Positions 40,001 through 47,465 of a DNA stretch of 64,000 nucleotides are shown here, piece after piece (the first letter of the stretch is position 1; each line of letters starts with the position of its first letter). Source of the DNA: Symsagittifera roscoffensis (lineage: Eukaryota; Xenacoelomorpha; Acoela; Convolutidae). The DNA lies in assembly GCF_963678635.1 (NCBI RefSeq), contig NC_087070.1, forward strand, positions 49,333,467 through 49,397,466, written 5' to 3'. The notes beneath the pieces are model-generated. The model saw only the letters and a list, made by a program, of their open reading frames with translations. It was not told where the DNA came from and made no database searches. The translations under genes were made by a program, and so were the position numbers.

Positions 40001-41787
40001 CAAGTCGGGGGTGGGGTGGGGTAGTATTTTAGGCGGGGAGAGGGTGGTTCAGATGGTTCAGCTTTTCAGATAAATGCAGAATTTTTTGCAAAATTATGCA
40101 CGACTCGAAACCAAATTAAAATGTAAAAAATCCCTCTTAAGTGATTTTAAATGGATAGTATTTCAATTTAATTTTGATAGAAACAAAGAATTATAAACAA
40201 TTTTATATTCCGTTTTGTTGTCGGAGTGCAACAAGGGAATTGATTATTTTGATAATATTTTAGAACACAAAATTCCATTATAACCAGGGGCGGATCTAGG
40301 ATTTTCTCGAGGGGGGGACGGATTTTCAAAAAAAAAAAATCGAAAATTTTGACGTCTTTTTTTTAGGCCGACCAAATTGATTTTTCGAGCTTTCCCAAGC
40401 ACTTTTTTGACCCTATTTTGGCTAAATTTTCTGCGCCGCAGGAAATTTTTTGAAAAAAACAGTCAAAAAAGCCGTTTTTGGGCACTTTTTGAAAAATTTT
40501 GACAAAAAATTGCGTTTTTTTGGCGCGCGCTCCCCCTCAAAGTTAGTATATATTGGCGCCAAAGGCGCCTTTAGAAAAATTTTAGGGTCGGTCGGCCAAA
40601 AATGGTTTTCTGAAAAAGTATCAAAGGGGGTCCCTTTGGGTCGGCAGGGGGGCGATTTGACTAAACCAAAAGTTTTTTTGAGAAAAACAGGCATGGTTGA
40701 TTTGTTTTCAAATTTTTCTCAGTATTGAGTTTTATAAATTCGCGGTTCAATATAGGAAAACAAAATACGACTCCAAATATTAGTTTTTAACTAAATATAT
40801 TCAAGTATTAAAAAAAATTGATTGAATTAATAAGATGTGTCACCTGAATTTCTTGGTTTTTATTCATATGCGTGAGTTTGCAATATCACAATTGGGTAAA
40901 ATTATCTATTGAATTGAGCAAAATTAAGCAGGTTCATCTAATGCACTTCTGCACGCAATTTATATCACTTAGTACTAGCATTTACACATGTGGGGGATAT
41001 ATAAGCCAGTTGGAGTTTCGTCCTATTTTGAAGTGTCTTGTTTGTTTTCAGCGACAGTGGTGATGCAGAAGATGTTTTTCGGCCACTGGATCAACATCCC
41101 CTGCACTTCAGACAATATCGGCAGCTGCTTCTATGAAGACGTTTGTCAACTACTCCCTAATGCCGACCAGCCAGACAACACCCCCTGTCCGAAAGTAAAC
41201 GTCATTTTCAAGCCCCCTTTTTATTCAAAGCAAGCCCCCTTTTTTATGCAAAGCAAACTAGCGCCCCACATTAACAACAACACTGTTTTTATTTATGTTA
41301 TTTGGTACATTTATGTACATTTATATATTAAATTCAATAAAACTAAAGAATTTTACACACACACACAAAAAAAACATTTGAACCCAGATAAGACAATTTA
41401 GCTCATTTGAAGCTAGAAAAAAGGGGTGCAAAACAGCATCATTAGCGAACTATTACATTTTAAAGTTAAAACGGTATTCAGTTTTTTAGAAAAATTTGGT
41501 TTTCCTGAGAACAGAACATTTCAAGTTGACTATTTTCTAAATTTCATAACATCAAAAACAAACAATTTCAAGTTATGTTATAGGAGTTGAGTGACCTTGA
41601 CTTACCCTGTAAATGTCCTTTGCAAAAAAGGATCTACGAAGTGAAACAACTGCAGATCCAGATCCCCAAACCAGATGTGAACTTACCCCTTCAGGGTCAG
41701 TACCAGGTCAACGCCCAGCTGACACTCAAAGAGGAGGTAATCGGGTGCGTGGACATCACCTTTACGGTGGTCCAAGCGAAGAAATAG
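25094..41787 (+). CDS. GM2-activator-like ML-domain gene, four recognised exons
   Basis: Exons: 25094-25219, 25799-25967, 41052-41194 and 41584-41787 (stop TAG). Acceptors TTTCAG, GAGTAG, TTTTCAG and TTATAG precede them. Phases agree at each junction (0, 1, 0). The product aligns with animal ganglioside GM2 activators: DCG, VPGNLTV, WINIPCTSDNIGSC, DVC, TPCPK, DLPCKCPL and VIGCVDITF. All eight cysteines of the family are present. GM2 activator lifts glycolipids out of membranes for lysosomal hydrolases. The first recognised exon encodes a basic helical segment (KFAKGVDSIKTDMKQKLATT) absent from vertebrate GM2A; its end needs a GC donor (AAG then GCACAC). The signal-peptide exon is not securely found. 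A BEL element and many repeats lie in the 15-kb intron. AATAAA at 42107. Confidence 0.82.
25220..25798 (+). other. Intron 1 of GM2A-like gene (recognised part)
   Basis: A 579-bp interval with GC at its 5-prime end and AG at 25797-25798. No GT donor that keeps frame is available near the end of the exon, while the GC donor gives phase 0 on both sides. Confidence 0.55.
26278..26501 (+). repeat. Dispersed repeat R3, left part, split by BEL insertion
   Basis: Matches 34480-34760: shared words include ACTTTCGTAAC, AGTAACGGAAT, GCTCGGGGTGG, TTGTTGTCCT, AGCTTAAATTT and ATGGGGGT, then TAAAGATTGC. The remainder of this copy continues at 32930 after the BEL element (CGCGATAT ... TTAACGCGTGAG). Confidence 0.7.
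26502..26951 (-). repeat. BEL LTR, downstream copy
   Basis: 450 bp. In element orientation it starts TGTTAATGCTACATAGC. It contains a tRNA-like A box and B box (26821-26880). Confidence 0.92.
26821..26880 (-). promoter_or_regulatory. tRNA-like sequence with pol III A and B boxes inside BEL LTR
   Basis: On the minus strand, TAGCTCAGCGTA (26865-26876) fits the A-box pattern, and GTGGGTTCGATTCTCAC (26821-26837) is a complete T-arm with the B box GGTTCGATTC. The 5-bp T-stem pairs with one G.T. The acceptor stem does not close, so this is not an intact tRNA gene. The same sequence is in the other LTR at 32799-32858. Confidence 0.7.
26952..28744 (-). CDS. BEL integrase region (fossil)
   Basis: Contains the BEL-type integrase: zinc-binding His/Cys (HIKHEHQSVDYLR ... 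CVCCRKRK), then the catalytic words CGVDYFGPF, IWSDNGTNFVG and NQGGAWERMVRSFKR (D, D, E), and the C-terminal YPLARI module. It follows RNase H in the element. Confidence 0.9.
28748..30000 (-). CDS. BEL reverse transcriptase and RNase H region (fossil)
   Basis: RT words FQYTRHIFGAKDSPTC and NNFYMDDYLGS (YMDD at 29537-29548), then the BEL connection (MFDPIGLVAPYTVRARLL). The RNase H part carries PKLELQAALLASRL and FMWTDSTTVL. This order and wording are diagnostic of BEL/Pao. Confidence 0.9.
30000..32422 (-). CDS. BEL gag and protease region (fossil)
   Basis: From a methionine at 32422: a Pro/Ser/Asn-rich N-terminus, then a gag part (LPEWKLSSFDGNPLQWPEW, typical of Pao-type gag, DUF1759 family), Cys-rich knuckles (CLQCNGKHPLWSC and CFACFQPDHMFRKCHK), then an aspartic protease-like region (ALVMCDSCCTHSWVS). 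It is continuous with the RT region. Confidence 0.9.
32364..32469 (-). other. 25-bp perfect inverted repeat spanning BEL start codon
   Basis: 32364-32388 and 32445-32469 are exact reverse complements (core ACCACGTGTATAAACTCA), enclosing 56 bases that contain the gag start at 32422. A transcript would form a long hairpin around the initiation site. Confidence 0.85.
32464..32478 (-). other. Candidate primer-binding site of BEL element
   Basis: On the minus strand, TGGTGCCTTTGTGAG lies three bases inside the 5-prime LTR. It begins TGG as expected for pairing with a tRNA CCA end. The tRNA is not identified. Confidence 0.55.
32482..32929 (-). repeat. BEL LTR, upstream (5-prime) copy
   Basis: 448 bp, practically identical to 26502-26951. 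Followed by CGCGAT, which also precedes the other LTR. Confidence 0.92.
32930..32987 (+). repeat. Dispersed repeat R3, right part
   Basis: CGCGATAT followed by TTAACGCGTGAG and GATTTAATACGTCT parallels CACGATATTATAACGCGTAA and GACTTAATCCATCT at 34718-34757, so this is the remainder of the copy broken by the BEL insertion. Confidence 0.65.
32988..33448. mobile_element. Older MITE, interrupted by a younger MITE
   Basis: The left end GGCTCTTTCCTTCCAGTTTC pairs with the right end GGAACTGGAAAAGAGCC (inverted). Flanks AGGAATAG and AGAAATTG are a 6-of-8 match, an eroded 8-bp target duplication. Subtracting the inner copy and its duplication leaves about 226 bp, the size of the family. Confidence 0.65.
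33094..33320. mobile_element. MITE copy nested in an older relative
   Basis: 227 bp with inverted ends GGCTTTTTTTCG...CCCC and GGGG...AAGGAAAAAGAGCC. A perfect 8-bp target duplication AAAATTTG lies at 33086-33093 and 33321-33328. The interior matches 36703-36903 (TTTTACAAGGTTAATTATGA, TTTGTCATGGCCTAA). It is non-coding; an 8-bp duplication fits a hAT-type transposase acting in trans. Long C (33111-33122) and G (33293-33306) runs adjoin the ends. Confidence 0.85.
33580..34440. repeat. Palindromic ATCCATTATAATGGAT repeats around a G-rich core
   Basis: Variants of AATGGATTATAATCCATT recur at about 33600-33720 and 34230-34400, on either side of G/C-homopolymer DNA (C run 33794-33812, G run 33832-33842). 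Within it, 33990-34115 repeats GGGGGTAAACAG-like words, a run with many G tracts able to form quadruplexes. No gene is present. Confidence 0.6.
34480..34760 (+). repeat. Dispersed repeat R3, uninterrupted copy
   Basis: About 280 bp matching 26278-26501 plus 32930-32987. It starts near a palindrome-like TTCCGACTTTCGTAACGAAA followed by GTAACGGAA. Confidence 0.7.
34800..35130 (+). repeat. Two tandem copies of a ~190-bp unit containing repeat R1
   Basis: GGAGCAAAATCTATC, TACTTAATATGACGT, CTGCTCCATAGACC and the R1 core (34948-34990) recur in the same order at 35007-35128 (GGAGCGAAATCTATC, TACTTAATATGGCGT, CTGCTCCATATACC, R1 at 35087-35128). R1 is thus part of a longer repeat family. Confidence 0.75.
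35131..36427. other. Intronic stretch without recognised features
   Basis: Low-complexity AT-rich DNA with a GC-balanced patch at 35400-35600 and another at 35880-36000 that share words such as GGTTTTCA and GAGTCCACC. No frame with a domain is seen. Confidence 0.4.
36428..36650 (+). repeat. Dispersed repeat R5 with hAT-like start, copy 1
   Basis: Begins CAGGGGCAGATCTAGGATTT and shares with 40285-40660 the words CGACCAAATTGATTTT, GAGC(T)TCTCCCAA, CCAAAAATGG and GGGCGGCAGGGGG. CAGGGGCGG-type starts are common at hAT transposon ends, but no right terminal inverted repeat was found. Confidence 0.5.
36703..36903. mobile_element. MITE copy with perfect 8-bp target duplication
   Basis: 201 bp. Ends GGCTCTTTTTCCTTTTC and its inverse GAAAAGGAAAAAGAGCC, with CCCCACCT/AGGTGGGG continuing the stem. 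ACAGTCTG occurs at 36695-36702 and 36904-36911. The interior is homologous to 33094-33320. Confidence 0.9.
36936..37004. repeat. (CA)n microsatellite
   Basis: ACAC repeats interrupted by ATAA, TC and GC variants, 69 bp. Confidence 0.9.
38993..39310 (+). repeat. ~170-bp tandem duplication
   Basis: CAGAGAAATTATTCTTGTTC at 38993 and CAGAAAAATTATTCTTGTTC at 39161 begin two copies that both run through GGCTCTTCTTACACTTT, CTAGGCTTTCATTG and GCAGATGTTTTCCGGTTTGT. The copies are diverged by small indels. Confidence 0.85.
40285..40660 (+). repeat. Dispersed repeat R5, copy 2
   Basis: Begins CAGGGGCGGATCTAGGATTT. It is longer than copy 1 because of an A/T-rich insert with AAATTTTT runs and a palindromic GGCGCCAAAGGCGCC (40555-40569). 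Confidence 0.55.
41195..41583 (+). other. Last intron of GM2A-like gene
   Basis: 389 bp, starting GTAAAC and ending TTATAG. AT-rich, with an ACACACACAC run near 41356. Confidence 0.8.
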
Positions 41788-42736
41788 AAAAAGGGGGAAA
41801 ACAACGATGGAACAACTAATTGAGACGAGACAAGCACTAATGAGGCGAAGATGTGATTATATTCGCAACTTATTTGGAAATCATGTTACAAATTATAGGG
41901 GCTATTAAAATATATTTCAGAAATTTTTAATGATTATAGGAAACATCTTTTACTTTTGTATGAATTTCTGGACCTCTTTTACCGCATCCTCCTAGGGTAA
42001 CTAGTAACGAATTTCTCTCCCCCTATACTGATATAAATCAACAGTTGTGAGCATGAGAATTTTGTACTTGTAACGAATCTCCCCCATTTGCAAAAGGGAA
42101 GTGGGAATAAATAAAGAGATCCGAATTTCTTTTTAATCAGAAAATGCAGAAATGTTGAATGAAAAAATTATCGAGATGAAAAAAAAATATATCAAATGGA
42201 ACTTTATGATAAGCATTTTTTCCTTGTAACTTTTTTGTGTTTCGCTTTATATTTGTGTTTCGCCCTGAGCGCAAAAACCAAAAGTTTTCGTAAATGATAA
42301 CACCAACAGGTTAAACAGCGTTGAATTGCAGATATAACTACGTACTGTTAGATGCCAAGTCAGATCAAATTGACTTTTACTTAAAATTATAACAAGAAAA
42401 TGTAACTTTTCATTTATAGCTACGAGGCCTCTGTTTCGAAAAGTTCAACTTTTAAAACTGTTTTTCGATTAGATTTAGGTTATATCTTATCATCTAAAAC
42501 TGAAAAGTACAAATTATTCTATCACAGAAAATCTTCAGTCTGATCTTTGATTTTTATAATGTATAAAGACTGTTCGTGGACTACGTAATAAGCAAAAATT
42601 TGAAAATTTTGCACGCATAAAAATTTTTTTTTGCGTTAAATTGATTAAGCGACTAAAATGAGAAATAAAAAATTTTTCCCAGATTTGAAATGTTTGTATG
42701 GACAAAATGCTTATCATAGAATTTTTCAAAAACGGA
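41788..42736. other. 3-prime flank of GM2A-like gene
   Basis: Contains the likely polyadenylation signal AATAAA at 42107-42112, about 320 bases after the stop. The remainder is AT-rich with no coding signal. Confidence 0.5.
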
Positions 42737-43802
42737 AATCGTATGATAATTTTTTTTCCATAGAACCTATGCATGGAATTGTTTTGCATTTTTTGTATGA
42801 AATTGTTTGATAAACATTTTTCTTTTGTGGGAATCAATCCGAGCTTTTTCAGACTTTTTGTACAACTATTTCGAAGTGATCCAAAAATATTTCAGACGTA
42901 TGTGTTCAGACGTAAATATTTGAGACCCTTGTAACAAATCAATAAAAGGTCGATATAAATCAAATTTTGAACAATACTATAGAATATCATCATCCTAAAT
43001 CAGATTTTGGGCAACAACTTAAGTGGCCCAAAATCAAGCAGATATTGTATGATAATTTTTTTCCATAGAACCTATGCATGGAATTGTTTTGCATTTTTTG
43101 TATCAAATTGTTTGATGAACATTTTTCTTTTGTGGGAATCAATCCGAGCGTTTTCAGACTTTTTGTACAACTATTTCGAAGTGATCCAAAAATATTTCAG
43201 ACGTATGTGTTCAGACGTAAATATTTCATGTAACAAATCAATAAAAAGGTCGATAGAAATCAAATTTTGAACAATATTATAGAATATCATCATCCTAAAT
43301 CAGATTTTGGGCAACAACTTAAGTGGCCCAAAATCAAGCAGATATCTTATGATAATTTTTTTCCATAGAACCTATGCATGGAATTGTTTTGCATTTTTTG
43401 TATCAAATTGTTTGATAAACATTTTTCTTTTGTGGGAATCAATCCGAGCGTTTTCAGACTTTTTGTACAACTATTTCGAAGTGATCCAAAAATATGTCAG
43501 ACGTATGTGTTCAGACGTAAATATTTCAGACCCTTGTAACAAATCAATAAAAAGGTCAATATAAATCAAATTTTGAGCAATATTATAGAATATCATCATC
43601 CTAAATCAGATTTTGGGCAACAGCTTAAGTGGCAAATCAAGATAAAAGTTCCTAAAAATAAAGTCTGAGCATGAATATTTCGAAGTGATCCAAAAATATT
43701 TCAGACGTATGTGTTCAGACGTAAATATTTCAGACCCTTGTAACAAATCAATAAAAAGGTCGATATAAATCAAATTTTGAACAATATTATAGAATATCAT
43801 CA
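42737..43802 (+). repeat. Satellite array, ~300-bp units
   Basis: GTGGGAATCAATCCGAG recurs at 42827, 43132 and 43432 (spacing 305 and 300). Neighbouring words such as TTTTTGTACAACTATTTCG, CAGACGTATGTGTTCAGACG and CAGATTTTGGGCAACAAC repeat with it. A shortened unit follows at 43681. Similar short ORFs here are by-products of the repeat. Confidence 0.9.
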
Positions 43803-44690
43803 TCCTAAATCAGATTTTGGGCAACAACTTAAGTGGCAAATCAAAATAAAATTTCCAAAAAGTAAAGTCTTGAGCATGAATATTTCGATAATTATTATTG
43901 TAAATCAGATATTGGGCAAAAACGTAAGAAACAATTTGAGAAAATTGTCGACTTAAATCAAATTTTGAGCTTAAAAATATGCAACTGAAAATATAGAGAC
44001 TCATCAATGTAGATCAAGTTTTTGGCAAAAAGCTAAGTAAAAAATAAAGAAAAAGGTCACAATACACAGAATTTTGAGCTCAAAAGTATAAATTAACAAT
44101 GAAATAGTCGACAACTGTGATTGAAATCAGATATTGGGCAAAAAACTATGAAACAAATTAAGAAAATGGTCGTCTTAAATCAAATTTTGAGCTCACATTC
44201 TAGCAACTAAAATTACAGACAATCATCAATGTAGATCAAATTTTTGGCAAAAACCTAAGCAACAAATCAAGAAAAAAGTCACAATACACAAAAATTTGAG
44301 CTCCAAACATAACAATGAAATTGTCGAAAATTATTATTGAAATCAGATATTGTGCAAAAAGTATGGAACAAATCAACAAAATGGTTGATTTGAATCTTTG
44401 AGCTAAATAAAAAATATGCAACAAAAACTAAAATAATTCAACAATGTAAATCAAAGTTTGGGCAAAACCTTAGTAACAAATCAAGAATAAGGTCACAATA
44501 AATCAAATATTGCTGTCAAAAGTATGCAATAAAACGATTTTTAAAAAAATCATCGAAAACCAGGTTTTGAATAAAAACCTATGCAACCAATCAAAAATTT
44601 ATTCAACACAGATCGCATTTTGAGCAAAAGTATTCAATGAAACATGAAAAATTATCAACATTAAAAAAATAATTCAGTCTTTTTACTATT
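43803..44690 (+). repeat. Satellite array of alternating ~107-bp monomers
   Basis: About eight degenerate monomers, each starting AAATCAGATATTGGGCAAAA (type A) or TAGATCAAATTTTTGGCAAA (type B) and reaching a TTTGAGCTC-like word. Types A and B alternate over much of the array (about 43900-44400), giving a dimeric period near 215 bp. The type A start is also present in the 300-bp units just upstream. Confidence 0.8.
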
Positions 44691-45599
44691 CTATAATACG
44701 CTATGGATGCATAATGAAATTTGATAGGCACTGAACAAACGCAATACAAACTCAAAACTGATGAAATTCGAATAGAAAAAATGACTTAAATCAACTTAAA
44801 ATGTTTTAATCTCCCTAAAAGCCGAATCAATTTAAAGATGAAAAAATCAATTGTTTTAGCTGGGTTTTTATTTTAACATGATTCGATTTAAACTTGGTCC
44901 AAATCAATCTTAAACTTTCTAGTATTCTTCGTACTCTTTTCATGCTAAAATTGATCTTAATTAAGTATACAAACATACATATATATGATAGATCTACTCA
45001 AATGTGATACTGTGAATGGGTAGCAATATCAGTACTACTCTTTCATAATAAGCTCACACTGGTTGAAGCGTTTTATCAGAGATCAATTCCGGTGTCGCAA
45101 TGCAACAAAATATGCCTTATAATCTTGAATTTGCTTTCTAATTCCCCTTCTTCCAAAACGTAGAAGCAGCAAATTACCTTTTGGAAAAACCAATTAAAAA
45201 AACGCAAGTGTGAAAACCCAATTAACTTTTTTTCTGGTTTTTTAGTAAGAGTTTAGATGTTAAAGCGAGTAAAAAAGTTGAAACAAACCTATTTTGAGCA
45301 AATTTGAGAAACCGTTACAACGTTTTATGAAAGGTCACAAGCAAAAATGTTAATTAAACCAATTTGGTAAAGGAAAACAAAATTTTAGACTTCTGGAAAT
45401 ATTTCTGATTGGTCGCAGTTGTTTGATGACCGATCCAACAATGTTTAAGACAAAAAAATTTAGCCCAGGTATTATGGGTTTTAAAGGTCTAGCCCAGGTT
45501 TAATTGAAAACTCGAATTTCGAGTAAGGGCAATCAATCTATGATGAAAAGAAGCTTCAGCGAGCAGAAGAGTTCATTCAGTCGAAGAAAGACAACCGTA
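44691..45599. other. AT-rich stretch without recognised features
   Basis: No ORF with a domain and no clear repeat beyond the decaying edge of the satellite. Confidence 0.5.
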
Positions 45600-47020
45600 A
45601 CACATATGATTGTGTCCTGACACGTTGTGTTTGTCGTTGCTGTTGTTGGTCTTATCGTTGAATACGGAGGGGCGTCAGTTAACGCGCGTATTGCAGCGTC
45701 TTCACTGCCAACGCCATCGTCAAGGTTAGTTACTCTGCATAATGTCGAGATTTGTGACCGTCTATCCGAAGAGTTCAAAATATGCTGCCGCCGTGCCGTG
45801 GAAGACATGCCAGTGTTCTACAGTATCTCTTTCTTCATCACTACTTCCAAACATAGAGACAATCGACGGGTCCATCAGGTTCCTGCATGCTCCAAACGCT
45901 GCATGGTGACAGGACCTCAACCAATCGCGTCTCTTTGCATTTTACTGGCTTCCTTATCCTTCTTCCGTGAAAAATTGCTATAAACAGCGGCCACTTTGGG
46001 TGTGAGGGTGCACTGTCCGTGATAGTTTTCTTGATTTAGGCTCTTGCCGCTGCTAGAGACACGGGTTGTGGCGGATATTCACTTGTAGTTGCTTCGTTCG
46101 CAAGGGTGTCGGCCGTCTCGTTAACGGGTATATTCACCTGGCTCGTTATCCATTGTATAATCGTCTTCGCCGCCGAGGCAATATAAGGTTCTTTCTGGGC
46201 TCATCTGTACCAGAAGATTTGCTATTTAGGAACTGCAACAGAGATTGACTATCCAGGCAAATCAATGTTGTCGGGACATCAGGCTCCGCGTTTCTGATCC
46301 AATCCGTCGTGCTCAGCATCGCTTGTACTTTTTCTTCGCAGGGCGACGTCAGCTATCTGCTTTTGGTCTTCATCTCAGTCACCACTGTCGGGTTCTCTGG
46401 ATCGCCTCTAATGAAGACAACTCCTGCCCTTCGGTTGCTGGTGCTTGCCGGAGCTGATCCGTCGGTGTAAATTACGACGTCCGCCCCTTAGTCTGTGATG
46501 AGCGTCAGTGCCTTCTCAGCTCCTTGCTCTGTTCTATTCTCGCGTTCAACCTTAGTGTGCACCTCCCAGTGGTTGTTGCGTTCTGTGCAGGGTGGTTGCA
46601 CTTGCCTGGGTACCTCTCTGTTCGCCATCTCGACAGGAAGCTGCTGGCTGACGCGTCTGGTCTGCTCTCTTGACTTATGTTGCTTCGTCTAGTTGCTTCT
46701 CGTGAGTCTGTGAGGGAGGCCAGGTCTTCTGGCTACTTCTCTCGGGTGGTTGATCTGCACTCGCTTCGCCTTCTCCCAGGACACTGCACTGAGCCTTCTG
46801 GTGGTGGTGAGATAGCTGGGGACGTTCGCTTCCCATCTGACTGCTTCCACAATGGTGGAGCAGGCATGCCCACTCACTTTTCTCAGCGCCTTGTTCTGGG
46901 CCCTGTCAATCTGTCCAGCTGAGTCCTCGAAAGCCAGGGTTGGCAACCCAGCGCAGCGTAGTCCAGGACGCTCCTCTGCGTGGCCAGGAAAGTTTTCCTG
47001 ACATGCCCACTTTTCCATCC
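45600..47020 (-). pseudogene. Decayed LINE: RT end and RNase H
   Basis: On the minus strand, 47020-46700 encodes the end of a non-LTR reverse transcriptase ORF (DYAALGCQPWLSRTQ, LDRAQNKALRKVSGHACSTI, EAVRWEANVPSY). At 46490-46240 comes an RNase H (VVIYTDGSAPAS, GVVFIRGDPENPTVV, LICLDSQSLLQFLNS), then VNETADTLANEATTSEYPP near 46140-46070, the ADxLA end of RNase H. This order is that of LINE clades with a C-terminal RNase H. Several frame changes and at least one in-frame stop after KTKSR break it, and the endonuclease and RT core are missing upstream. The higher GC content fits a former coding region. Confidence 0.8.
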
Positions 47021-47144
47021 AGAAGCCCCTAGGACCGCCAGCGCTCTGTTTTCTTTTTCAGCTCAACCGTGGCTGTTGTTGTGGTCGTTTTGTTTTTGTT
47101 GTTTTGTTGTTGTTGTTAATGTTGTTGCTGTTGTTCGGGCACAA

Positions 47145-47465
47145 AAAAGGTACGTCGAATGCTAATGCTAGTGCTATTTGGTTTCGTGGGCTTCGCGAAT
47201 ATGTTCCCTCGCTGAATAAGCGTGTCAAGTGGCACAGTCAGTCTGACATCACGCTTAAGATGGGCAATCTTGTATGGGTGATTGAGCCCATTAATCAGCG
47301 CGGGTACTACCCTCTCGCCTGAATCATTAAGCTAAATTAGGGACAAAACGGTTGCGCACAATCCGCCGTTGTTAAGACCGCAACGCAAGAACTCACTCGG
47401 CCGCCGTTATGCTCGCTCCAGTTCTTCCTGCTTCAGGGGCGGAGGATGTTGCTACGCAAATTTAA
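47145..47465 (+). pseudogene. Fragment of a second BEL/Pao integrase end (fossil)
   Basis: The plus strand encodes REYVPSLNKRVKWHSQSD and LVWVIEPINQRGYYPLA, closely matching SEYVPTLNKRVKWHAPPE and VWLVESTSPRGHYPLA of the BEL element at 26952-28744. Only the integrase C-terminus remains. It has diverged clearly from the young copy, so it comes from an older or different BEL lineage. Confidence 0.8.

Noticed and set aside
43007-43564. Two similar 85-87-codon ORFs that might be a duplicated gene
   Set aside because: They are by-products of the ~300-bp satellite unit and read through non-coding repeat.
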